A DNA stretch of 64,000 bases from Pseudoalteromonas neustonica (GTDB lineage Bacteria > Pseudomonadota > Gammaproteobacteria > Enterobacterales > Alteromonadaceae). Shown here in pieces: positions 18,685 through 27,543 of this stretch; within the stretch, counting starts at the first letter, position 1, and the number at the start of each line of letters is the position of its first letter. A program made the translations under genes and the position numbers. The stretch is taken from contig NZ_BDDS01000006.1 in assembly GCF_001653135.1 (NCBI RefSeq), positions 124,001 through 188,000 of the forward strand, in the 5' to 3' direction. Under the pieces are notes generated by a model. The model saw only the letters and a list, made by a program, of their open reading frames with translations, was not told the DNA's origin and searched no databases.

Positions 18685-19281
18685 ATGCCAACTAAAAAAA
18701 GCTCTTTGAGCATTCCTCCTTTAGCCAGTAAACGTTTTGCCATTGTAGGCATTATTTTATTATGCACGTTGCTGCAAATCGCCAATAGCGTACCCGGTAT
18801 TAACTTAAATGGTTTAGGGATCTATCCTCGTAATTTAACTGGGCTAACAGGCATATTTTTTGCCCCCTTTCTACATGGTGGTTGGGTGCATCTATTAAGT
18901 AATATGGTCCCTTTTGCGGTGTTAGGTTGGCTAGTATGCCAGTACAGTGTAAAGCGCTTTTGGGCTGTATTTGTTTTTACTGCACTTACTGGTGGTTTAC
19001 TGGTTTGGCTATTTGGTCGAGCAAATATACACGTAGGTTTAAGCGGGGTACTTTACGGTTTATGGGGCTTTTTAATTAGCTACGGCATTATGCACCGTTC
19101 ATTTAAAGCCATTTTGATTAGTGTATGCGTTGTGTTTTTATATAGTGGTTTTATTTGGGGTGTATTGCCACAAAGACCGCATATATCGTTTGAAAGCCAC
19201 CTATTTGGCGCCATTGCCGGAATATTTATTGGCTATTATTTTGCAAAACAAGATAAAAAAAGTAACAGCCGTAAGCTGTGA
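18685..19281 (+). CDS. Rhomboid-family intramembrane serine protease
   Basis: 198 residues with six hydrophobic segments. The catalytic dyad is visible: Ser120 in GLSGVLYG (GxSG) and His172 in ESHLFGAIAG; the conserved HLLSNM asparagine motif is in TM2 and the loop HGGWVH precedes it. Rhomboids cleave single-span membrane proteins within or near the bilayer. Only the core six-helix domain is present, with a lysine-rich cytoplasmic tail (KQDKKSNSRKL). The substrate is not known. Its stop is 19 bp from the stop of the convergent EEP nuclease gene. Confidence 0.92.
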   Translation: MPTKKSSLSIPPLASKRFAIVGIILLCTLLQIANSVPGINLNGLGIYPRNLTGLTGIFFAPFLHGGWVHLLSNMVPFAVLGWLVCQYSVKRFWAVFVFTALTGGLLVWLFGRANIHVGLSGVLYGLWGFLISYGIMHRSFKAILISVCVVFLYSGFIWGVLPQRPHISFESHLFGAIAGIFIGYYFAKQDKKSNSRKL

Positions 19282-19300
19282 ATAGGCAGGCTATGCTAAA

Positions 19301-20449
19301 TCAAGCACGCAACGTTAGTGTAGCCATCACTACAGCGTGATCGGTGCTTTGGTCATCACGCTCAAAGTCAGGGTTTATCAAGTGACGGTCATAGGTGTGG
19401 TAATTACTTACTTCATAAAAACTGTCATGGAAACTCGCATCAAACTCACAAGACAGTAAAATATAATCAAGTACTGAGCTGCTGGCCCCATAGTAATGTG
19501 TTGGCACACGATGTGGCTTTTTTGAGGGGTGAGGTTCAGGTTCTATGTTGTCACTCACCTCTTTTGCAACCCCCGTATTTACAAGTGACCTTATATACAA
19601 ATCCCATGCATCACTTAAACAATATTTTGCAAGGTAGGCACGACAATCAAACGCAGGGGCAAATCGTAATGAGTCAGTAAGCAAATGACTTAATACACCA
19701 TCGGCTAGGTTATTGTTAAAGTCGCCCATTAATAGCATCGGGTTTTGCGTGGCCTCACGCCGCGCTATCATTTCAACCATCAGTAATGTAGCTTCTGTTC
19801 CGCGTTGTATTGTTGAGCCCCAGCCACCAGCAAGTGTTGCTTTTAAATGCTCTATAATATTTTGCTCAGGCGCTAATTGGTTTGGTTCTTCAACCTCAAT
19901 CATCGAACGTTTAGATTTAAAGTGCACCACATAACAATCAGTGTTACCAATGTGCGGTAAATCAACCGTGGCTCTGAGTACTTTGCGACTAAACGAAAAG
20001 TCAGCTGCTAAACCAAGCGTTTGCGCAAGTTCATTGTCATGTCGAACAACACCGACCTCTGTAATTGGAAAGCGCGAGGCTATAGCGACCACTGGCCGTT
20101 TATAAATAAAATCATCAATTACTTCTGGCTCATCTATCACTGCAAAATATGCATAACCTTGCTTATGCATAAGCGCTTTTAACGGATCAATACTAAACAC
20201 TTCTTGAAAGCCTATAACATCAGGTTGCTGCTGATTTAAATAATCACTAATCCAGCGCTGTTTTTTAGCCCACTGCTGTGCGGTATAAATGCGTTCAAAT
20301 TCATAAAACGCATTAGGCGGCTCAAGGTAATTAAACAGGTTAAACGTCGCAACTTTCAACTCTGTATTATTTAGCACCACCGTATCTTTGCTAGCTAAAA
20401 GTACTGAGTTATTACTTGTTTGTAATTCACTGTTGTTGATAACGTTCAC
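19301..20449 (-). CDS. Endonuclease/exonuclease/phosphatase (EEP) family protein
   Basis: About 382 residues with the EEP fold: LKVATFNLFNYLEPP (Asn metal ligand), PDVIGFQEVFS (catalytic Glu), LLMGDFNNNLADG (Asp-x-Asn) and STDHAVVMATL (final Asp-His pair). The family covers DNases, RNases and sphingomyelinase-like phosphodiesterases; no signal peptide is visible, so a cytoplasmic nuclease is more likely. I chose a GTG start at 20449 with AGGCGG upstream. An in-frame ATG at 20500 lies inside element A3 and would add 17 residues derived from the element, see findings. Confidence 0.82.
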   Translation of the reverse strand: MNVINNSELQTSNNSVLLASKDTVVLNNTELKVATFNLFNYLEPPNAFYEFERIYTAQQWAKKQRWISDYLNQQQPDVIGFQEVFSIDPLKALMHKQGYAYFAVIDEPEVIDDFIYKRPVVAIASRFPITEVGVVRHDNELAQTLGLAADFSFSRKVLRATVDLPHIGNTDCYVVHFKSKRSMIEVEEPNQLAPEQNIIEHLKATLAGGWGSTIQRGTEATLLMVEMIARREATQNPMLLMGDFNNNLADGVLSHLLTDSLRFAPAFDCRAYLAKYCLSDAWDLYIRSLVNTGVAKEVSDNIEPEPHPSKKPHRVPTHYYGASSSVLDYILLSCEFDASFHDSFYEVSNYHTYDRHLINPDFERDDQSTDHAVVMATLTLRA

Positions 20450-20474
20450 CCGCCTAAAAGTTAGAAAACAATTA

Positions 20475-20738
20475 TATACCCAAACCACCTCAAGATGCAT
20501 ACTTCAGCGTTTCACAGGGGCTTAATATCGAGGCGTTACTTTGCAATAATGGCAATCCCTTTTAAGAAGTAACAACGATGAAAGTAAGCGCCTGTGAAAC
20601 GCCCAATGGGTTGGTTTAAAAGCGATTTATACTGCGTTATTAATTTTAACAAGGGAGCAACCATTATTTGCAATCAATGCCTTGCCTGAATCACTTTTAA
20701 TTCCAACTGAAACTGTATCTTGAGATGGCTTGGGTATA
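20475..20738 (-). repeat. Family A inverted-repeat element, copy A3 (reverse)
   Basis: 264 bp, opposite orientation to A1. Ends TATACCCAAACCACCT and GAGATGGCTTGGGTATA. It lies between the start of the EEP nuclease gene and a decayed histidine kinase fragment, whose 5' part is missing on the far side, so an additional deletion or rearrangement has occurred here. Confidence 0.9.
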
Positions 20739-20748
20739 ACATAAACAC

Positions 20749-20984
20749 ATGCTTGAGCTGGAAATACAAGATAATGATGAAGGTATTACCCAAGAGCAAG
20801 AAAGCAAAATTTTTGAGTTATCCTATCGTGGCGGTAACAAATTAACCCGCACCACGCAAGGCACTGGCATTGCGTTGGATTCGCGCTAGTAAGCGAGCTC
20901 ATTGTTGCACAACATGGTCAAATTAAAGCAACCAGAAGAAAACCCAGTCTTGCCATGCGGCTTTCATTTCAGTCTAAATGTTGA
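20749..20984 (+). pseudogene. Histidine kinase ATPase-domain fragment (decayed)
   Basis: Reading from 20749, IQDNDEGITQEQESKIFEL and SYRGGNKLTRTTQGTGIA resemble the G1 and G2 boxes of a HATPase domain; a frameshift then puts the rest (LVSELIVAQHGQIKATRRKP) in another frame up to a stop at 20984. It is clearly related to the intact kinase at 22666-24429, which reads YGDGVSAEQERKIFELFYRG and LTRSTQGTGIGLALVNELV at the same place. Only the last 80 or so codons remain, and they begin at the edge of element A3. This is the remains of a second, paralogous two-component system. Confidence 0.8.
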
Positions 20985-21018
20985 ATGATTGGAGTTTACT
21001 CAGAAAAGCTTTCTACTG

Positions 21019-21549
21019 TTATTTAAATCTGTCAAAAATACGAAAAAATGCATCATCAGCTTTTTTAGACATAATCTCAAATGGTGATCTTTTTTTGTAT
21101 TTTATACACCTAAACATCACCAAGTATAAGACCAAAGCTATGGCAATGTTCGGCCATGCGTTAAGTTCCCACTGATACTTCCAAGATAAAGTTACAACCT
21201 CTGAAAAAGGTGATAAGTAAGAAAGTGGCCATTGATATCCATCAGGACCTTTAGATCCGATTAAGTCGCAAACTAGATGTAAATGAAATAACAAAAATGC
21301 CATACAAGCTACTTTAAACTTATTGATGCTAGCAGTTATATACGCAATGCACGTAACGAATAAGCAAAATCCTAAATTATGTAGCGAATGATGCCATTCA
21401 CCCCACAAATTTGAGCTGTGCCCAGCCATCCTCAAAATTGGATCAATCAACAACCCAACACCGTCTATATCTGGAGCTATACCAGAAATCGTAATTATAC
21501 GTCGCTCTCTCACCCTTCCCTTTATCAGGTTTGATGAAAGCCAACTCAT
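21019..21549 (-). CDS. YdjM/DUF457-type membrane-bound metal-dependent hydrolase family protein
   Basis: 176 residues with about four hydrophobic segments and the family signatures IAPDIDGVG, GEWHHSLHNLG and FHLHLVCDLIGSKGPDG. Members are inner-membrane proteins of uncertain enzymology. The homologous part seems to begin before this ATG: the same frame continues upstream as DISPSSHFIM, which looks like the usual family N-terminus (SP..H), but a stop precedes it with no ATG in frame, while an ATG (at about 21588) is present in another frame. So the 5' end may have been damaged by a small frameshift, or a non-standard start is used. Confidence 0.65.
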   Translation of the reverse strand: MSWLSSNLIKGRVRERRIITISGIAPDIDGVGLLIDPILRMAGHSSNLWGEWHHSLHNLGFCLFVTCIAYITASINKFKVACMAFLLFHLHLVCDLIGSKGPDGYQWPLSYLSPFSEVVTLSWKYQWELNAWPNIAIALVLYLVMFRCIKYKKRSPFEIMSKKADDAFFRIFDRFK

Positions 21550-21636
21550 TATAAAGTGACTGCTAGGGCTGATATCTATACTCCATTAATTTAGCGTACT
21601 AATAAAAAATCATTCGAATTTAATTACTTACCTAGC

Positions 21637-22017
21637 TCATTTATTAATATACATGGTGTAAGTAAATGTCACTTTATTATCCTTTGTATTATATGCAGAT
21701 TCAGACACTTCAGCCTTAAGCAACGCTTTTTTCATACATCGAGCATGCATGCTTTTTTCTTCAAAATTCAGGAATTTAAGGTCATCTATCACTCCGTCTT
21801 TTGTAACATTAAACTCTAGTTCAGCGAATGTGTTAGTAACGCTGCATGCAGCAGGCATAGGGCAACGTAAATGTAAGAAATCGTGATTAAAAATAGCCGT
21901 TTTACTATTAACATAAATCACTTCAACTAAAGGAGCATTAAGCTTTACAATTGTGTAATCACTACATGATTTAATAACACCGTAATGAATAGGCAAAGCT
22001 AAAAAAAGACTCAACAT
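21637..22017 (-). CDS. Secreted hypothetical protein with TonB C-terminal-like domain
   Basis: 126 residues from ATG 22017 (AAAGG 7 nt upstream). A signal sequence (LSLFLALPIHYGV) is followed by a domain whose FAELEFNVTKDGVIDDLKFL motif and later conserved alanine/lysine helix resemble the C-terminal domain of energy transducer TonB proteins. No TonB transmembrane or proline-rich spacer is present, so it is a stand-alone periplasmic domain. Four cysteines (C-S-D, LRCP, ACSV, ARCM) could form disulphides. It starts 10 bp after the stop of the lipoprotein gene upstream; the two are probably co-transcribed. A similar lone domain is encoded at 54204-54599. Confidence 0.65.
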   Translation of the reverse strand: MLSLFLALPIHYGVIKSCSDYTIVKLNAPLVEVIYVNSKTAIFNHDFLHLRCPMPAACSVTNTFAELEFNVTKDGVIDDLKFLNFEEKSMHARCMKKALLKAEVSESAYNTKDNKVTFTYTMYINK

Positions 22018-22027
22018 GAAAACACCT

Positions 22028-22495
22028 TTATTCACCAAGCCAATTATATTTGGCATCTTTCACTATTTTATTAAATTCGGACAGGGTTATTTTCCCACTG
22101 GCTAAATCGTCCTCAGCAGGCCATACAATTTTTATGTATTTAGTTTCTATATCAGCAAGAATATAGCCTAATTTCCTTTCTGTTATTTTGTCATTATGAA
22201 AGTGCTGCATTGCTAATTTTTTATTCCACCGTTGACCTTCAGGCGGATCTGGTAATGTAAAATCGAGGGTGAGCAATCTTTTATCCGAGATTATATATCC
22301 TTTTGCAACAGCATCTTCTGCACATTCATACAAAACATAATCAATCGAATCGTGTAGGCCATAAAAATGCCAATCAAAACCTGCTGTACATCCGCCGACT
22401 ATATTGCCTTTATCGTCATTTATATCGATAGTTCTTTGCGCACATCCCGAAATAAACAATAAACTAACGATGATCGTGAACAAGCTTTTGTACAT
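22028..22495 (-). CDS. Hypothetical lipoprotein
   Basis: 155 residues. The start MYKSLFTIIVSLLFISGC is a clear lipoprotein signal with the cysteine at residue 18. The mature part is soluble and acidic-to-neutral, with DINDDKGNIVGGCTAGFDWHF near its start and a long charged C-terminal half. I do not recognise the family. It is followed at 10 bp by the TonB-like domain gene, suggesting a two-gene unit of envelope proteins. Confidence 0.7.
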   Translation of the reverse strand: MYKSLFTIIVSLLFISGCAQRTIDINDDKGNIVGGCTAGFDWHFYGLHDSIDYVLYECAEDAVAKGYIISDKRLLTLDFTLPDPPEGQRWNKKLAMQHFHNDKITERKLGYILADIETKYIKIVWPAEDDLASGKITLSEFNKIVKDAKYNWLGE

Positions 22496-22665
22496 ATAAG
22501 CCTCTTACAAGAAAATATTAACAGTCAATAATTTCAATAGATTAACAGCCAATAATTTGCATCTCAACTGCATTTCATATTTAGTGTTTTAAACTCAAAA
22601 AAAGCCAAAGGGGTAAGGCGCTGTTTCACTCAGGTATTTATTTTTGCTTTTATACACTTAAAAAA

Positions 22666-24429
22666 TCACTGCCTCTTACTTTTAAACCGTATTTTTATTG
22701 ATAGGCCTGGCGACATGCGTTGTGCCTCAATGGTGCCTTGCTGCGCTAGAACGAGTTCATTAACCAGTGCGAGCCCGATCCCAGTTCCTTGTGTTGAGCG
22801 TGTTAGTTCTGAACCTCCTCGATAAAATAATTCAAAAATTTTACGTTCTTGTTCAGCACTAACCCCATCACCATAATCACGAAATTCTATCACGATGAAA
22901 TCTTTATTTTTAGGATCCGGTTTAAAATGAATATCTATTTTCTTACGTGTGTAATCTTGTATTTTATCGCTATCAAAGAACTTAATGGCATTATCGGTTA
23001 TGTTAATAACCACTTGCGAAAATGCATCTAGATCAACTAAGAGTAATGCTCTTTCAGGTTGTTCAAACTCACTCGAAATGTTTATTTTAAAGTCGCTTTT
23101 AATTAATAAAGACGACACTTTTGATTCAATCATGTCGATTAAAATACTGAGTTTGGTGTAGTGCGCTTCAACACTATGTTGTGGTTGATTAAGCTTTGAA
23201 AGTTGCAATATATTATCGATTAAACGAGAGAGCCGTTCACTCTCGCTGTGTATAAAGTCGTAATAATCTAACTTATACTGTTCTGATGGCACCATGCCTG
23301 ACTTTAGCATTTCTGAATACATGCGGATTGATGTTAAAGGTGTCTTAAGCTCATGACTCACTGAGGAAACAAAGTTTAGCTGCTGCTCTGCAAGCTTTAG
23401 TTGTTTGACCCCTAAACGGTAAAAGCCATAACAGCCAATGACAATGCCAAGCATCAGCAGCATCATTAAACCCAGATTATAAGTGGCAGCTGTGGGTAAA
23501 ATAAATTTTGAGGTTGAATAAGTAAGCTGATGGTCTTTAAAAGGCCACCTTAATTCATGGCTGTTTATGGCCCGTTGACTATACACAGATGATAATTGCA
23601 TTGGCTGGGTTATAGTTGCCTGAGTGATAGTTGCTTGGCTTTGCGCGTTCCCCTGATAAATAAAGTAGGCTTCACCTGAGCCCGTTAACGTAGACTTTAA
23701 TGTAATGGCTATCGTGTTGTTAAACTGCACTGTCGTTAGCATTCTTTTAACTTGATTGTTTAAGTATGCGCTTACATCGATGACATAACCTTGTAACTTT
23801 TGAATGTTATTTACATGAACAACGCGATAAAAAACAAGGTGTCCGGGTACATCCGATAATAAATGAAACTTCTCATTATTTACAGATAGTCTATTGTTAA
23901 TGAGTGCTTTTAGTTCATTAGACTTGGCGGTTATTGTATATAATTTTGACACGAGGCTTTTACGTTTTATCGTCTCATCATCATCTTGAGCGGTTATTAA
24001 ACTTTGGGTATCGCGTATAAAATCAGGCCAGACAGGGCTGTTAAAATTGCCATCTTGGTCAACTTGAAAATAACCTAAAAGTCCGTCATATCGAGTATTG
24101 TACTCTAGGCTTGAAAGAGGCGATTTTTCTTTGGTTACGTGTTTATTGTTCGGGTTATAAATATGTTGGTAGTAATCAAACGCGAGTGTGCTTAACGCGT
24201 TATCAAAAACCACTCGCTTAAATAACCGCAAGTTTAGCTGCGAGGTTATTTCTTCGGTTTTATCTTGATACTCGGTTAAAAGGTCTTTTTCAAATTGATA
24301 GTAACCTTTAATGAACACCATGCTAATTGGCGCTAATAAGAGAAACAAACAAACGAAGGTAAAACAACGCAGACGGTTAACACGCTGTTTGTAGCTTAAT
24401 AATCGCTTATTTAAGAGCTGTGGCTTCAT
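22666..24429 (-). CDS. Membrane sensor histidine kinase
   Basis: 587 residues: TM1 about 20-42, an unusually large periplasmic domain (about 43-315) with no recognised fold, TM2 about 318-340, then HisKA with the phosphorylated His at about 359 (FVSSVSHELKTPLTSIRMYSEML) and a HATPase domain (DNAIKFF N box, RDYGDGVSAEQE G1, TQGTGIGLALV G2). No HAMP domain is evident between TM2 and HisKA. It begins one base after the stop of the response-regulator gene, so the two are one operon. A truncated paralogue lies at 20749-20984. The signal is unknown; the divergent receptor gene is the obvious target. Confidence 0.93.
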   Translation of the reverse strand: MKPQLLNKRLLSYKQRVNRLRCFTFVCLFLLLAPISMVFIKGYYQFEKDLLTEYQDKTEEITSQLNLRLFKRVVFDNALSTLAFDYYQHIYNPNNKHVTKEKSPLSSLEYNTRYDGLLGYFQVDQDGNFNSPVWPDFIRDTQSLITAQDDDETIKRKSLVSKLYTITAKSNELKALINNRLSVNNEKFHLLSDVPGHLVFYRVVHVNNIQKLQGYVIDVSAYLNNQVKRMLTTVQFNNTIAITLKSTLTGSGEAYFIYQGNAQSQATITQATITQPMQLSSVYSQRAINSHELRWPFKDHQLTYSTSKFILPTAATYNLGLMMLLMLGIVIGCYGFYRLGVKQLKLAEQQLNFVSSVSHELKTPLTSIRMYSEMLKSGMVPSEQYKLDYYDFIHSESERLSRLIDNILQLSKLNQPQHSVEAHYTKLSILIDMIESKVSSLLIKSDFKINISSEFEQPERALLLVDLDAFSQVVINITDNAIKFFDSDKIQDYTRKKIDIHFKPDPKNKDFIVIEFRDYGDGVSAEQERKIFELFYRGGSELTRSTQGTGIGLALVNELVLAQQGTIEAQRMSPGLSIKIRFKSKRQ

Positions 24430-24430
24430 A

Positions 24431-25132
24431 TTACGATTGTCGACTAAAAAGCTGATACCCTTCGCCTCTTAGGGTGACTAGATATTCAGGTGTTTTTGGG
24501 TCGCGTTCAATTTTTTTTCTTATTTTAGCGATGTGAATATCCACAGTACGGGTGTCTAGGCAGTCGGTTGATTTATATCCCCACACTTCTCTTAATAGTT
24601 CATCGCGTGATACGGGGGCTTTTTGCTGGTTTAAGTACGTTAAAATATTCACTTCTCGACGTGTATAGCGCACGGCTTGTTTATGAGATGTTCCCGTTAA
24701 TTTTTGCATGCAAATACTCACATGCTTGCCAATATTGAGTTTGTTGTTATTGCTAGATAAGCCTGAGCGCCTGATTAAAGCCGTGACTCTTAATACTAAT
24801 TCAGACGTTGAAAACGGTTTTGCCAAATAATCGTCAGCGCCTAAGGTAAGGCCATTAATAATATCTGCCTCTGTATTTTTTGCAGTCAGCATTAAAATAG
24901 GCTGAACTTGGGATTGTACTCTAATGGCATTGCATATCTCAAAGCCATTCATTGATGGCAGCATCACATCTAAAAGAATACAACTGTGTTGCTTTTCTAA
25001 CGCGCGGCTTAATCCTTTTTTTCCATCCATTTCACTTTCAACATCAAAGCCATGAAATACAAATAGATCAGTTAAGCCACGTAATATACTCGGTTCATCT
25101 TCGATGATGAGCAGTGTTGGTTTAATATTCAT
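24431..25132 (-). CDS. OmpR-family response regulator
   Basis: 233 residues: receiver domain with acidic pocket (EDEPS), phospho-acceptor Asp at about 55 (LLDVMLPSMNG) and Lys in DDYLAKPFS; then a winged-helix DNA-binding domain (TRREVNILTYL, DTRTVDIHIAKIRKKIE, TLRGEGYQL). Partner of the kinase immediately downstream. Start uncertain: ATG at 25132 or a GTG at 25156; neither has a strong ribosome site. It is divergent from the receptor gene at 25305, with a perfect palindrome (25201-25218) between them that is a candidate binding site. Confidence 0.93.
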   Translation of the reverse strand: MNIKPTLLIIEDEPSILRGLTDLFVFHGFDVESEMDGKKGLSRALEKQHSCILLDVMLPSMNGFEICNAIRVQSQVQPILMLTAKNTEADIINGLTLGADDYLAKPFSTSELVLRVTALIRRSGLSSNNNKLNIGKHVSICMQKLTGTSHKQAVRYTRREVNILTYLNQQKAPVSRDELLREVWGYKSTDCLDTRTVDIHIAKIRKKIERDPKTPEYLVTLRGEGYQLFSRQS

Positions 25133-25192
25133 ATTATTGTTTTTTAAATCCTTCACTTATGCAATCTGGACTATATCACCCTTTTTAAACGT

Positions 25193-25296
25193 TATAATGC
25201 AAAGTTTTGTAAAACTTTTACTGCGTTAATTTTACCTTTTGTGCCTATTTGAAGGTGCTGAGACTGATTAAGATAACCCTGAATTAAATAACAGGG
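25193..25296 (+). promoter_or_regulatory. Divergent control region: -10 box, palindrome and start-site hairpin
   Basis: In the gap between the response regulator and the receptor: a -10 box TATAAT (25193-25198, plus strand), immediately followed by the perfect palindrome AAAGTTTTGTAAAACTTT (25201-25218, 8-bp arms, 2-bp centre). Near the receptor start, CCCTG (25277-25281) can pair with CAGGG (25292-25296), which includes the ribosome-binding AGGGA. The palindrome placed at the transcription start would suit repression or autoregulation by the adjacent regulator. The binding protein is inferred, not shown. Confidence 0.5.
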
Positions 25297-25304
25297 ATCT
25301 AACA

Positions 25305-27449
25305 ATGACAAACCGCGATACTCACCCAAATTTATTGTATAAGCGCTGTGCGTTATATCAGGCTATTTTATCCACCGTTTTGATTGGTGGCTCAAGTATG
25401 TTACTTGGGTTTTCAACCAGCAGTGCTGCAAGTGAACCCGTCGCCAATACGCAGCGGTATGAAGCGAGTTCCTTTATGGCGTTAGATCCTCAAACGTTAT
25501 ACGACATTTTAGAAAATACCCCCGGTGCAAATACCCTATTAAGTAAAATGAACAGCGCATCAGAAAGTCGCGGTTTTGGTTCGTCCGGCGATCAAATTTT
25601 GATAAACGGTAAACGTATGTCGGGTAAAGAAAATAATATTACGAAAGAGCTCAATAATATTCAGGCAAAGGATGTTGAGTACATTGAATTGATCCGCGGG
25701 ACTCGCTCTGATTTAGATGTTCAAAGTAATGGATTAGTGATTAATGTGGTACTTAAACAAGATATAGATACATCTATTCTTTGGACACTGGGCACGGTTA
25801 AAACAGCTGATATAAAGCCATATACCACAGGTTCTTTGACTTACAGTGCAAGCAAAGGCAATTTAAAATATAGAGTTGGCTTAAACCACTACGTCAATAC
25901 AACTGAAATAAGCTCAGAAGAAGTGTTTACTTCCCCAAAGCTAGTTGACACACAAACGAACGCCCGTGTCCGCGAGAATATATACAAAGCAAGCCAGCTA
26001 TCAGCAAAACTAGAATATGTATATTCAGATAAAACCGCTATGCAACTCACAGCCATTTACGAAAAAATTAAAGTCGATGCACTCACTGCCAATGACAGTG
26101 AATTTTTAACCTCAGACACATTTGAAAGCAAAGTATTACAGTACGATTGGGGTAGAGATAAGTGGGAGGTAAGTGGCGATATTACCCATGATTATAATGA
26201 TGCCCATCAGCTAAAACTGTTATTTATTAGTAATCAGGCGGATTCTGATGATAAAATTTGGCACCGTATTTTGCAAGATGGTAATGTATTTAAACCAAAT
26301 TATAAGTTACCACGTATTTATACCTCAAAAGAAAATGTTCTACGTACCAATTGGCGTTTTAACCTTAATAAAAGCCATACTTTTGACTCTGGCTTTGAGG
26401 TGGCGATAAATCAGCTTAATGAAAATTTACAATTTATTCGTCAAACAGGCGCGGCTTATCACTCGACTGAATTGAATGATATTAAAGAAACACGTTATGA
26501 AGCGTTTAGTAATTATAACTTTGCCATTTCTCCTCAGTTAAACCTACAGTCGTCTTTGGTTTATGAACGCTCGACTATTAATGTAGCGACAGATTTATCC
26601 GTGATAGAGGAGACATTACAAAACGCAAAAAGTAACACAGCTCGCACATTTAACTACCTTAAACCACGCTTAAACCTGCGCTATGATTTTAATGATATTT
26701 ACCAGATGCGTTTTAATTACCAACGAATAGTCAGTCAACTTGATCTTAAAGATTTTGTGCCAAGGTTTGATAGTTACGAGTCTCGCCTTGAAGAAACCAA
26801 CCCTGATTTAAAACCCCAAGTGCGTGACGAGCTATCAATCGCGTTTGAAAAGCAGTGGCAATCGACCGATGGTAGTTTTATTGTGACGCCTTACTACCAT
26901 AAAATAAGCGATTTAATAAATGAAGTGTTATTGGCTAAGCGCTCAGGTGACGGTAATATCGATAACGCTAAAGAGTATGGTATTGAGTTTGATACATACT
27001 TTGGATTAGAGGCGTTTGGACTAAATAACACCTTGATCAGTGCTAATTATACGTGGCGAGATAGTGAGGTGATCCATCCTTTTACCGCTGAAAAAGCCCC
27101 TATCGAGCGAGTCATTAAAAACACTTGGCAGGTAAAGCTAAACCAAAACGAAATTTTACCTGGGCTATCGATGAGTTTAACACTCGAAGATAAAAGCCGT
27201 TATATGTTTTACTATTATAACTATCAGGGCAATGTTGATACTAAAATCACTGCAAATGCCTTTATTGATTATCAAATATCGCAAAATTTAAAGTTGCGCT
27301 TCAAAGGTGATAACTTACTCAATGATAGGTACACCGTTAATAAAGCGCGCTATACAGGATTATTTACGCAAAGTCAGTATTTAAGGCAAGAGCAACGTGC
27401 AAATGAACGCGCACCTCGATTTTCATTAACCTTAACCGGCCAGTTCTAG
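25305..27449 (+). CDS. TonB-dependent receptor controlled by adjacent two-component system
   Basis: 714 residues. Signal sequence about 15-43 (LSTVLIGGSSMLLGFSTSSAAS), plug domain about 55-155 (LDPQTLYDILENTPGANTLL, ILINGKRMSGKEN, VEYIELIRGTRSD) and a barrel closing on FSLTLTGQF with terminal Phe. The plug is short and begins with YEASSFMALDPQTLYDIL, without a clear TonB box. The long Asn-free linker and charged N-terminus (MTNRDTHPNLLYKR) are unusual for the class. Ligand unknown. It faces the kinase/regulator operon, and a terminator follows. Confidence 0.88.
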   Translation: MTNRDTHPNLLYKRCALYQAILSTVLIGGSSMLLGFSTSSAASEPVANTQRYEASSFMALDPQTLYDILENTPGANTLLSKMNSASESRGFGSSGDQILINGKRMSGKENNITKELNNIQAKDVEYIELIRGTRSDLDVQSNGLVINVVLKQDIDTSILWTLGTVKTADIKPYTTGSLTYSASKGNLKYRVGLNHYVNTTEISSEEVFTSPKLVDTQTNARVRENIYKASQLSAKLEYVYSDKTAMQLTAIYEKIKVDALTANDSEFLTSDTFESKVLQYDWGRDKWEVSGDITHDYNDAHQLKLLFISNQADSDDKIWHRILQDGNVFKPNYKLPRIYTSKENVLRTNWRFNLNKSHTFDSGFEVAINQLNENLQFIRQTGAAYHSTELNDIKETRYEAFSNYNFAISPQLNLQSSLVYERSTINVATDLSVIEETLQNAKSNTARTFNYLKPRLNLRYDFNDIYQMRFNYQRIVSQLDLKDFVPRFDSYESRLEETNPDLKPQVRDELSIAFEKQWQSTDGSFIVTPYYHKISDLINEVLLAKRSGDGNIDNAKEYGIEFDTYFGLEAFGLNNTLISANYTWRDSEVIHPFTAEKAPIERVIKNTWQVKLNQNEILPGLSMSLTLEDKSRYMFYYYNYQGNVDTKITANAFIDYQISQNLKLRFKGDNLLNDRYTVNKARYTGLFTQSQYLRQEQRANERAPRFSLTLTGQF

Positions 27450-27483
27450 GTTGGGTGTTTAGCACACTAATTATTTAGTCGTT

Positions 27484-27522
27484 AAAATGACAAAAATAGC
27501 ATTGCTGCTTTTGTCATTTTTT
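27484..27522 (+). terminator. Terminator of the 25305 receptor gene
   Basis: AAAATGACAAAA with TTTTGTCATTTT, a perfect 12-bp stem around a 13-nt loop, ending in a T run; 35 bp past the stop. Confidence 0.85.
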
Positions 27523-27543
27523 ACTGTTTAATTAGCATGCTAA

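Noticed and set aside
20749..20984. The kinase-like fragment as a functional stand-alone ATPase domain.
   Set aside because: Lacks the N box and His domain and is frameshifted after the G2 box.
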